From Peronospora farinosa (Eukaryota; Oomycota; Peronosporomycetes; Peronosporales; Peronosporaceae), in NCBI GenBank assembly GCA_947646735.1, contig CANTFK010000990.1, positions 372,001-436,000 of the forward strand: a stretch of DNA of 64,000 nt, read 5' to 3'. Position 1 is the first letter of the stretch. The number at the start of each line of letters is the position of its first letter. Made by a program: the position numbers and the translations under genes. Under the pieces are notes generated by a model. The model searched no databases. It was not told the DNA's origin and worked only from the letters and a program-made list of their open reading frames with translations. Shown here one piece after another: positions 32,300 through 41,634 of this stretch.

Positions 32300-33862
32300 G
32301 TGATTCATACCCACTTCAATGCCACCACCATGCGCGATGATTCGAGACTGATTATTATCAGTCTCATCGTCGCTGGAGTGAAGCGACCACTTCGAGCGTT
32401 GTTGGATTCTGGCGCTTCCAACAACTTCTTTCGTGCATCCTGTTTGTCCCTTCTCCCGTCGACTGTCACGGTTCGAGAAGGTTCAGGTGGCATCGTTGTC
32501 AAACTTGCCGATAACAAACCAAAACGTGTCCCGCGTAAAACAGTGGTTTTACCGTACACTTTCGACGGTTTCCAGAACAACGACGAATTTTTGGTGTACG
32601 AGATGAACTATGCATTTAATTGCATACTTGGGATACCGTGGCTGTCACGGTATCAGCCGAAGATAGATTGGCTATCTCGGTCCGTCAAACGACGAAGCGG
32701 TTATGACGTCAGTGAAGTGTTTACTCATTTGTTGGTCGCGCCATACGATTGGCCTCACGTCAGGGTCGTGAACGAACTCGCCACGACTAGTAGTCAACAC
32801 AGAGAGCGCGATGGCCCTCTGTGCGCAGTATGTTCCGTTACACTGACGGAGCCACAGAACGAAGCGGTCGAACAGCGGTTCCCGCATACACAGACATCGG
32901 TCGAACAGGGGTTCTCGATGCACAACGAGGCGGTCGAACAGCGGTTCCCGCATACACAGACATCGGTCGAACAGGGGTTCCCGATGCACAACGAGGCGGT
33001 CGAACAGCGGTTCCCGCATACACAGACATCGGTCGAACAGGGGTTCCCGATGCACAACGAGGCGGTCGAGCAGGGGCTCCCGCATACAAGCACATCGGAC
33101 GAGCAGAGGTTCCCGATTCTCATCGAGGTGGTCGAGCAGGGGCTCCCGCATACAAGCACATCGGACGAGCAGAGGCTCTCGATCAATTTCGAGGCGGTTG
33201 AGCAGGGGCTCCCGCAAACAAGTGAAACGGTCGAAGACGAGCTCCCGCTTTTGATTGACGAGAATGGGCGGACTACGAATCCGCATGAGACCGACGTGGT
33301 GGAGACAGAGCTCCCACGTCTAGAGGGGGGTACATCATCCTCTTGTGATAGCGACGTGCCAGTCTCGAGCAGGGGCTCGAGACGCAAGAGAAAACGCAAG
33401 AAAGGAGCACGCCGATCACCGAGACGACGAAATTCACGTCAAGATGCTGATGCATTTGATTCCGTAGTGACGGAATCCGTATGCGCGCTTGAATATGTGG
33501 AGGGATCCCCACATCGTGGCCGCTACATTGAGGTAGCGAGTTCACCGTGCACTGCTGCAGATATCACATCTCTGCCAGACCTTACATGGAAAGACTTCCT
33601 TCATGACCTCAAGGCCGGCGACATCGAGCAAGTGTGCATCATTTCAGCCACCGAAGCAGCCAGTGAAGATGTTCTGGAGGCTTGCCCGAAGAGCGCCGAG
33701 CCTAAATCAGCGCGCGAAGAACGCTTCGCGGCACAGTCTTGGGATGCTCTTCGTGCTTCGGGCAACCCTGTATACGATATCGCCCGTGAGTACGCCAATA
33801 TTTTTTTTCGGAAAAAATTCCAGCTGAGCTTCCGGCAGATCGTGGTGTGCGGCACGAAATAG
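32300..33862 (+). pseudogene. Gypsy protease with a tandem-repeat linker
   Basis: The 520-codon frame begins with an aspartic protease: LRALLDSGASNNFFRASCLS active site, YAFNCILGIPWLSRYQPKID near its end. After it comes a linker containing a 66-bp tandem repeat (32861-33256), then a basic stretch (RRKRKRKKGARRSPRRRN) and acidic sequence up to EYANIFF, the lead-in of RT. The frame is lost at a run of T residues near 33800 that starts the RT N-terminus. Confidence 0.9.
32861..33256 (+). repeat. 66-bp tandem repeat (six copies) inside gypsy pol
   Basis: Six in-frame 66-bp units, each two 33-bp half-units (EAVEQRFPHTQ and TSVEQGFPMHN in the first). Copies 1-3 (32861-33058) are almost identical; copies 4-6 diverge (EAVEQGLPHTS, TSDEQRFPILI). 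Because 66 is divisible by three and no unit has a stop, the minus strand is also open here. Confidence 0.95.
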
Positions 33863-36273
33863 ATCTTGTGCTAGGATCGAAATATTGCGTGACACGGCAG
33901 TGGCCGTTACCGCGCGACCAAGTCATCGCTATTGATGAATTTTTCGAGGGTCGCCGCAAGGCTGGCCTTGTCCGCGAGAGTATATCGCCACATTCGAGTC
34001 CGACCTTTGTGTGAAGAAAGCCACCGGCGGTTGGCGCATTGTGCACGCCTTCAACAAGCTGAATGACGCCACTATATCGCTCAAACGCCTATCCCTCGAA
34101 AAGACATGGTATAGAATACCATGTCCGGGAGCGAGATCTACAGCGCCATAGATCTGACAGACGGTTTCTACAGATCCTCATGAGGGACAGTGACATTCCA
34201 TTCACTGCGGTCATCACCCAAGCGGGATGCTTTAGGAAGTGGCTAGTCATGCCACAAGGTCTTAAGAATGCTCCAGCTACGTTCAATCGGATGGTGACAC
34301 AAGTACTTCGCCCACTTCGCGACTTTGCACCGAGCTACTTTGACGACATTTTTGTTCACAGCCGCGCTGAGCAAAAGCTCAGCGCTACGGAGGTACACCT
34401 TCGACACTTGAAGCAGGTGTTTCGAGTTATGCGAGAGAATAAATTGTATGCTAATTTGAAGAAATGTGTCTTCTGCGCTCCCGAGATTCCAGTACTCGGT
34501 TGCTACGTCAGCAAGGAAGGTGTCCGCGCTGATCCTGAGAAGATCTCATCGATCTGTTCCTGGCCAACGCCCAGGAACCAAACTGAATTACGTCAATGGC
34601 TCGGTCTGGCGAATTACTTGCATAAGTATACAAAGAACTATGCTGAGCTAATTCAGCCATCATCGACTTTGCTCAAGAAAGATGCAGTATGGTTATGGAC
34701 GGCAGAACATCAATCTGCCTTCGACTCCGTAAAGAAGAGCTTTTCCGAGGCACCGGTGCTAATGCTACCTGATGGCTCTACTCCATTCCACGTCGTGTGC
34801 GACGCGAGCAATTTCGCTATAAGATGTGCCCTCATGCAATTTGATGACGAGGGTCGAGAGCGCGTCGTGAGTTTTCAATCACGACAGATGAAACCTGCCA
34901 AGAAAAATTATCCGGTACACGAAAGGGAACTTTTGGCTATGCGCTACGCGCTAATCAAGTTTATAGTATATTTGCTCGGCGAAATGATGTTTTCTATCTA
35001 CACCGATCACGCATCATTGCGTACCGCCGTCAAGAGTCCTCATTTGTCCCAGCGTATGGCACGGTGGTTGTCATTTTTTGAGGAGTATACATTTGTGGTG
35101 CATTACAAGCCTGGCAAGAATAACATTCTCGCTGACGCGCTTTCTCGTCGTCCTGATTACGATCCTCGGCGTGATTTGGGTCATCAAACGGAGTGTTTTG
35201 ATGACGACGAAGATATCTGTGTGTGTTGTATTGACCTGGGACTTAATGCGATGATTTCGACCCCCGTGCTTTCGATCCGAACTCAGATCGCTGAATCCTA
35301 CGCGAATGATTCCTTCAATGCAGGAATCATCCACTATCTCAGAGGCCCGAGCAAGATTTTACTCGCGAAGTTGACGAAACCAACACGCGACAACATCAAG
35401 CGTTACGCGCTTGAAGGTCCGTTGCTGACGTACACGATGGACGTCTTTGATTCCCCGCGTGTCGTCATCCCTGCTGATGACGACCTTCGAGTCCGATTGG
35501 TACATGAATTTCTCGACAGCCCAGCTGGCGGACACCTGGGTCGCGAGAAGACGTTTGCAGCTATTTCTCGCGTATTTTTCTGGCCGCGAATGTATAAGTA
35601 CATCCAGAAATTGGTGCGCTCCTGTGAAACCTGTCAGCGTGTGAAGCCCGCGCCGTCTTCACAAGCCCCATTGCGTCCGCTTCCGATTGCTACGGAAGCC
35701 TGGCGCTCGGTCAGCATGGATTTTATCTTTGGCCTTCCACCGGATGAACAGAAACGCGCGGGCGTATTGGTTCTAGTGGATCGATTCAGCAAAATGGTGC
35801 ATTTTGCTCCGGTCTCCGCCAACATTACGGCGGAGACGACAGCGAAGATCTTCATTGATCTTATCTTTAGGCATCACGGCTTGCCAGGATCTATTGTTTC
35901 GGACCGTGACCCAGAATCTATTGTTTCGGACCGTGACCCGCGTTTCACTTCGGCTTTCTGGGCCGAATTATTCCAGCTATTAGGCACGCGGTTGCTTATG
36001 TCTACGGCGGCCCACCCAGAGACGGATGGGCAAACGGAGCGTGTGAACAGAGTGCTCGAAGATGTCTTGCGCAGTTATGCAACATCGTTCTCATCATGGA
36101 GTTCATTTCTTCCACTTGCAGAGTTTGCAATCAACAATGCTGTCCACGCGTCAACCGGGTTGACGCCCTTTTTCGTTAACAACGCGAGGCATCCTCGCGT
36201 TCCGGCGCTGCTTGCTCTCTCAGCTTCAGAACACCCTGTCTCCAAGCTTGGTGGGGGAGTATCTACGGATTGA
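33863..36273 (+). pseudogene. Gypsy RT, RNase H and integrase core
   Basis: The RT N-terminus (LVLGSKYCVTRQWPLPRDQV, GWRIVHAFNKLNDATI) is spread over two frames at 33863-34080. The main frame from 34063 has FLQILMRDSDIPFTAVITQA, KNAPATFNRMV, the catalytic YFDDIFVHS, VLGCYVSKEGVRADPEKISS, RNase H with HVVCDASNFAIRCALMQF and YTDHASLRTAV, LADALSRRPDY, an integrase zinc finger (HLGREKTF...CETCQ), first Asp in MDFIFGLPP, second in VSDRDPRFTSAFW and Glu in HPETDGQTERVNR. A 27-bp duplication sits at the second Asp. The frame ends at 36273. Confidence 0.95.
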
Positions 36274-36278
36274 ATTGC

Positions 36279-37623
36279 GCCAAAACTATTGATGAGTGAT
36301 TACGATGCGCATAAGATTGCTGCCGATGCACCTAATACTGGTAATTTCGTGGCCAACGGCATATCGACTCCTGACGCGATGGTTTCCATCGCGTCTCCCG
36401 TTGCAAATTTTGCTCCAAAAGAGAATACGTCGCCTGTAAGTTCGGCTGCAGTAACCGAATTCCTACTATTACGACAAGGAATCACGCGTTTTGTGCGTGA
36501 TGCATTACAAGAGGCAGTCGACAAGCAAAAGGAGAATGCAGACAGAAGAGGACGAAAGAATATGTTGATATTTTGAGAAGGTGACAGAGTATTGTTATCA
36601 ACAAGTGGATTACCGAACACCTCAGTGACGAGTTTGGGCGCTAATAAGTTAGCGCCAAGATATATTGGCCCATTTCGGGTTGTTAAGGTGCATGGTGACG
36701 CTTACACGATAGACATACCTACATCTATGCGTTTGCACCCGACGTTCTACGTCGGGCGCCTCAAGGCTTACCTGCCGGCGGATCTCCCTTCGAATCTTCC
36801 CCGCTCTTCTGTGTCGGCTCGAAATCCGACATCCCTTGACGACGACGTTGACGACGACTGGGACCAAGTTCTGCCCGAATGCGTGCAGACTCGATCTGCT
36901 GGGGTCCTCCGAACGCAGTCTTCTCAAGTTGACGTAGGCGCTCAACCAGTACCAGCTGCTCACGTCGAGTCCGCTCAGCAGCCTCAGTCGCAGCATCCGC
37001 ACGATCTTGAGCTCTCTCAGCCATCTCGCGAGCATCAAGTAGGGCATTCTTCGACTCTTCGGCTTCAGCGCGGAGTAGGCGCAGCTCATCATTCGACTTT
37101 ACAGGCGCCCGATTACGAGAATCGGCGCTCATCGCCAGAGGTCTTCCGTCGTGATGCTCCTCCTCCCTTAGTTGATGCATCGGGTGCGCGACGCTGGATT
37201 GTCGACCTAATTGTCGATCACGAGGATCACAAGTTCCAGGCGCCGAGTAACAACTCGGCGCCCATGAAGAAGCGTGTCGAGAAGCATTACAGGGTTCGCT
37301 GGTTGGGATATTCCCCGGCGGACGATACATGGGAGCCATCGAGTACGCTGTTCCAAGATGTACCAGACGTGGTCGAGGATTATGAGTCGCGTAGGAAGAC
37401 GGCTATTGCGAGTGATGCTGCCAATTCCATCCCCAATCTCGCGAGCCGTGATGCTCGCGAGCAACAGAACTTTGACGACGAGGCCCCCAGCGATTCCGAG
37501 ATCTATTATGAGGCTCGAGAAAACTTGGATGGCATTTGCGACTATGTGGGTTGCCATAGCGAATCGAATATGGCGGACGTGGGGATTGAACCAGCGACAT
37601 CACGATCAAGAACTCAGTGGTAA
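36279..37623 (+). pseudogene. Gypsy integrase C-terminus with chromodomain
   Basis: Two frames broken by a stop at 36574-36576. The first holds the tail of the integrase (FVRDALQEAVDKQKENADRR). The second holds the GPF/Y module (KLAPRYIGPFRVVKVHGDAY, HPTFYVGRLKAYLP), a low-complexity linker with an antisense open frame, and a chromodomain near 37190-37400 (KKRVEKHYRVRWLGYSPADD, TWEPSSTL, VVEDYESR). Chromodomains in gypsy integrases target insertion to marked chromatin. The last codons overlap an antisense tRNA-like sequence. Confidence 0.93.
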
Positions 37624-37640
37624 ACCACTGCACCAACGGA
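37575..37640 (-). other. tRNA-like sequence with A and B boxes
   Basis: The minus strand has TGGTGCAGTGG (fits A box TRGYNNARNGG) and, about 34 bases on, GGTTCAATCCC (fits the B box). The acceptor stem does not pair and the T stem has two mismatches, so it is not a working tRNA gene. It may be a SINE head or tRNA relic within the gypsy 3' region. Confidence 0.5.
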
Positions 37641-37925
37641 ATGATAGCGAATGAAGAGTTTCGTTATGACTTCTCGCAATTCTGGATGATTAGCGCTGAT
37701 ATAACGGTATAGCGTCCACGGGATCAAGTGTGCGTCCGTGACTCGCGGTGTCTGCTCCATGCAGATCGTACGGTTGTTGCCGTCAGATATATCCTTGCGC
37801 GCGCGGCCAGGGTCATGCTGCTCAGTTGCGTGTCACTGAGCAGGTTCGAGGCTGTGTCGCTGCATCTTTGGTGAAAAGAATCATTTTTCAAGTTATGTGC
37901 TTACGTTGTAGTAAGCACAACTTAA

Positions 37926-37940
37926 AGAGGGGGGGGGTGA
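37926..37940 (+). other. Gypsy polypurine tract
   Basis: AGAGGGGGGGGGTGA directly upstream of the 3' LTR at 37941, the position where plus-strand DNA synthesis is primed. The run of nine or so G is unusually long. The stretch 37645-37925 is untranslated element sequence without features. Confidence 0.75.
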
Positions 37941-38259
37941 TGTAATGGGGCAACCTATTACATGAGTAGTTATAGGATTAATACATAATTACATAAGTAG
38001 GCATAGGGCAGTATCCGATTAGCGGATATTGCGCGTCATTTTATTATTGGTTTATTATTGGGGTGCCAGACCCAATAATTAGCCAATAATAAATTGACTT
38101 CCATATTGAGTGGTTCCCATGTGCTAGGGAACATATTGGCACTTACTGCGAATTAAAACTAAAACAAAAATAAAACAGAGTTTTATTTACGAGTTAATTA
38201 AGAGCGCTTCCTCAACGCCCTTTTAGTGTAAGACGGTAACGGGTCCTTAGCCCGTTCCA
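37941..38259 (+). repeat. Gypsy 3' LTR
   Basis: 319 bp. It ends GTTCCA instead of GTTACA, with a one-base gap and several substitutions against the 5' LTR. It is followed by AATT and the resumed copia B protease sequence. Confidence 0.93.
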
Positions 38260-38263
38260 AATT

Positions 38264-39771
38264 GGAGGCGTTTTGAACATCGAGAAGACGAATAACCTTA
38301 GTCAAATCAAGTGCTTTGACCCGGATCATGACGCTTCCTTGTTTGGTGATCCGAAGTGGTTCACTATCAAATGCTGCAGTAAAACATTCGTTGTTGCAAT
38401 CCACCGCATTTTCCAGCAAGTTCAAATCGTTAACCAGATGATGACCTGAGCCGCTGTCCAGCACCCAGCGATTTGATGAGATCGTCCGATGTCCTGGAAT
38501 TGCCAAGACAAAATCCGCATCTTGTTTCTTCTTGGTACCTTTTGGGCAGTTCATCTTGAGTGCCCGGTGCTCCCACACAGGTAACACTGCTTGAGTCGTT
38601 GCGGGCCATGTTGTTTCTTGTTTAGTCCGTTTCGCTTGGGTTGGTTGTTCGGTTCGACGATGTTAACGACATCTCGTCCGAAATGCTTTACGCGAACTTC
38701 CAGTTCCGTTGACTGAGCAAATTGGGAGAGCTCTTCAGCTTGGCGAAGGTAATCGATCCTGTTTAAAATATAGGCGATACAACATGGTCGACCGCATAGA
38801 CGGGTCGGCATAGTGCACGATGTTGTTTAGCACGAGGTTGTCCGAACCTCCGCACGCATTGCTTACAGCGGTCAGTTACAGAAAATGCTCCGTCCAGCTA
38901 CGCTGAGATGACTTGGCTGCAGTAAACAGCTTCATGCTTTGGGCAGGTGTTATCTTGGTGTTGAACGTCTGGAGTAACCTTTGCATTGCATGCTCAAAGG
39001 TCGATCTCAGACCACCAAGTTTCCACCTACCGTTGATTAATATTCTGCGACGTACCAGCGAGGTGTTGTCCGAGGACATCAACCTTAATGTCCTCAGGCC
39101 ATGCGAACCCACAGGCGCGTTCCGAAAAGGAAACCTGCCGAACAAATTCTTTCCCCCATTTAATGAATCCACTACCAAGTCCGAGGTAGAGCTCCTTACC
39201 GTCGAAAAGCTGCAAAGCCAGCTTCCTTTGACGGCCATCCGGTAAACCCTGGTGTACTTGCCCAGGTTAGTGTAACACTGGACCTAGCATCTGCATATCC
39301 GGGTATGCTCCCGCGGGCATGGCATGCCCATGAATTCCAGGCTCAAGTCCTCTGACCCATTCCGTGGTTGACATTGGCCTAGGCCGGCGCGTCGACCATG
39401 TGCTCCCCGGATAAATCCGGTCGTCGGGCACCAAAGTAAGTGGCCGGCGAGACGTTCGGCGATCGTTTAGGTGGCGGGGTACGCTCCAAAGCCTGGAGTG
39501 TTATACCAGCCCCTGAACCGAGAATCGAACCAAAGACGCTCGACTCCGCAATTTCCTTGCGTTGGCCACCGACTTGTCCGTGTTGGGAGGATTCCATCCT
39601 ACCCATCCGCTCCGACAAATTGCCAAGCATGGCGAGCATCTTGTCCAGTGCCGCCGCGGGCACTGCCGACTTTTTTTCTAGTTGGTGGTCCTCGGTCGAT
39701 TTTTGACTATTGACCACCACAACGGATGTGGATCCTTGAGCTGCGCCGCCTACACGATTCTTTGGGCTCAT
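38264..39771 (-). pseudogene. Copia B gag and protease N-terminus
   Basis: Gag begins at the ATG 39771-39769 inside the primer-binding site (MSPKNRVGGAAQGSTSVVVV) and reads on to SPATYFGARRPDLSGEH before a stop at 39379. Further capsid pieces are DGKELYLGLGSGFIKWGKEF and MQRLLQTFNTKITPAQSMKL. A knuckle start CYLCGSTGH lies near 38580. The protease active site NRWVLDSGSGHHLVNDLNLL follows, then IRLLDVQNASNL at the insertion boundary. Homologous throughout to copia A. Confidence 0.9.
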
Positions 39772-39775
39772 AACC
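39763..39775 (-). other. Copia B primer-binding site overlapping the gag start
   Basis: The minus strand reads GGTTATGAGCCCA directly inside the LTR, identical to copia A although the codons after it differ (AAGAATCG versus ACGGAACG). The conservation supports function as a primer site for the anticodon arm of initiator tRNA-Met. Confidence 0.8.
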
Positions 39776-40152
39776 TGTAAGAAATTGGTAGTAGTGTTGC
39801 TGCAATTGTTGCAGAAGATGTAGAAGTAAAAGTGATATATATTAAGCATTAACTTTCCTCGTTCGTTAATACCTACACATGCATGCGAAACCAACTGCAA
39901 CTATACCATCTATAGTTCACGTCTATCCCGCTCCGTCCCATCTGTTACGACATCGACAAGACGATGTGGTAATCTCATCGCCTCGTCACATATGTCGCAA
40001 CATCCTGGTGGTCCGACGTGGCGATATCGTCGCCTCGTCCCATCTGTCAGCACGTCAAGTCTGTTTAGCCAATCAGGTACGGTTGTTACTTACCGCGTGA
40101 CAGGGTATTGCCCTTGACCTTCACGACCTGTCAACAACAATAGCTTTTTACA
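39776..40152 (-). repeat. Copia B 5' LTR
   Basis: 377 bp, beginning TGTAAG and ending TTTTTACA. The outer end differs from the 3' LTR (CTTCTAACA there). The following sequence 40153-41107 is AT-rich with no gene; it includes the promoter region of the next gene. Confidence 0.93.
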
Positions 40153-41107
40153 ATAATTATCACCTTCCTAAATATAGTCTTGAGTTACTAAGCTGTTTCG
40201 TTCGAGCTTGCATGTAATATACATTTGCAAACATGCTTTGGCTTCTTGCGCCTGTCTGGCTGCCCAGGTTATCTATTTTACTGTTTGAAATAAGTTCGAT
40301 AAGTTATAACCTCCTTGAGTTATATATATTGTCGTCCACCGTACCCATAACTTCACGGAGGGAGCTCTGTACTCAGTAAAACTTACTATATTTAGTGTAT
40401 TTAGCTATTCTAAGGAATAGCCACTTTATAAATGGAGGTGGACCCACAATAGCGGTTTTCGATGGCAGTATATTTCTTAAAAAAATTCCCATTGAAAGGT
40501 GGCGTTTAATTTGACGCTTATTCGATGCCGAATGTATTGATGCACAAGAAATTGGTGCGAAACCAGGGGATATGCAAATTTGGTAGCAAAAGCTAGACGC
40601 AGTCGGAATGGTAGCTAGCCACTGAAGGCACTTAACAACTACGAGTCAGAACCGCCAGAACACTACTTGCGCAAATAAACATCGATAAAAGGTATGTTCT
40701 AGGTTGTAGAGTATATACCTGTAGACCTCGTCATATTATCTAGATTGCAACAATATTGTAGTGAAAATAAGTTGGGTGTTCCTCCCATAGGGAGATAAAA
40801 CAGAAATTGGAGCCGGCCAGTGGCCTGCTCACGGGTGTTGGAGTAGTTTTCAACTAGCAATCACGATGCATCAGCAGAGCTTCACACACTATCGTATTGC
40901 CCCAAGCACAAAGATAGCAATCAAATGTATTTACACTCAACGCTATATCAAACCCTCAACCTTACGAACAGCTGTCAATTATTGATTAGTCACTTATCAT
41001 ATTAATATATATCTATATAACAAGTGAGCCAATCAACACCCGAGCAATCTCAGCTTTGGAGAGCCGCACATAAGCCCTCAAACAATTACGTAAAGCTAAG
41101 GAACGAA

Positions 41108-41634
41108 ATGAACGGACCCACTGGAAGCGAAAAGGTCGTGTACACGACGGTATGTGTCTGACCCCACTTTAAAGTATCATCCATTGCATGCGCCATTCTT
41201 TCTTTAACTTGTTCACTGTTTTCTGTACTGTACAGTGCGCGGGTGCCTTCTTCGGTGCTGCCGTCGGGTCCGTCGAGTCCGTGTGGGCTATCCCCAAGCT
41301 CGGTGCCAAGCTGCCGAAGCTCTCGACCCAGCTCAAGCATCTGGGCACGCGTTCGGTATATGATACTACTGAGAATAAAAGGCTGGATAGTGACTTACTG
41401 TGTATTGCATTCATGCAGTTCGTATTTGCTGCGGTTGGGTGCATTTTTTCGACGGGTGAGTACCTCTCGGCATCAATTCGTCAGACGGAGGACCCAATCA
41501 ATGCCGGTGTGGGTGGTGCGCTTGTGGGCATCGTACCTGGTATCGTGAAGCAAAGTATGCGTGTGGGTGTCGGTGCTGGTGTTGCGGCAGGCGCTGCCAT
41601 GTGCGCTGCATCGTTCTGGTACGTTGCAATTTAG
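41108..41634 (+). CDS. Tim17-family protein, NDUFA11-like (three exons)
   Basis: The proposed model joins 41108-41149, 41236-41355 and 41419-41634, 125 residues. Exon 1 gives MNGPTGSEKVVYTT; intron 1 (86 bp) is GTATGT...TGTACAG; intron 2 (63 bp) is GTATAT...ATGCAG. All junctions are phase 0. The protein has glycine-rich membrane helices: CAGAFFGAAVGSVESVWAI, FVFAAVGCIFSTGEYLSASI, NAGVGGALVGIVPGIVK and VGAGVAAGAAMCAASFWYVA. This is the Tim17/22/23 fold with an NDUFA11 (complex I B14.7) flavour in length and in the GxxxGxxES region. A respiratory complex I subunit of the mitochondrial inner membrane is most likely; another small Tim17-family protein is the alternative. Intron 2 is stop-free and in frame, so retention would give 146 residues. 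Confidence 0.65.

Larger units (their letters stand above)
30840..38259 (+). mobile_element. Ty3/gypsy element with chromodomain (chromovirus type)
   Basis: A 7,420-bp plus-strand element. LTRs are 30840-31160 and 37941-38259 with about ten differences (near 97% identity). A 4-bp duplication AATT flanks it (30836-30839 and 38260-38263). Order is gag, protease, RT, RNase H, integrase, chromodomain, the Ty3/gypsy order. It sits in the protease/GAG-pre-integrase junction of copia B. Frameshifts in gag, between protease and RT, and in the integrase C-terminus make it defective. Confidence 0.96.
27489..40152 (-). mobile_element. Copia element B, split by a nested gypsy element
   Basis: A minus-strand copia element with LTRs at 27489-27863 and 39776-40152 that share about 98% identity and belong to the copia A family. 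Flanks are attat and ataat, a near-identical 5-bp duplication. Subtracting the gypsy insert (30840-38259 plus 4 bp) leaves about 5,240 bp, close to the 5,277 bp of copia A. Gag and protease lie right of the insert; the rest of pol lies left. Coding parts carry several frameshifts. Confidence 0.95.

Noticed and set aside
32861..33256. CRISPR-like array
   Set aside because: Repeats are directly adjacent with no unique spacers, lie in a coding frame, and the genome is eukaryotic.
32672..33399. Minus-strand frames of about 200 codons opposite the gypsy tandem repeat
   Set aside because: They are open because the repeat unit is a multiple of three without stops; the sense frame carries the protease and linker.
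37575..37640. Functional tRNA gene on the minus strand
   Set aside because: A and B boxes are present, but the acceptor stem does not pair, the T stem has two mismatches and no clear anticodon stem forms.
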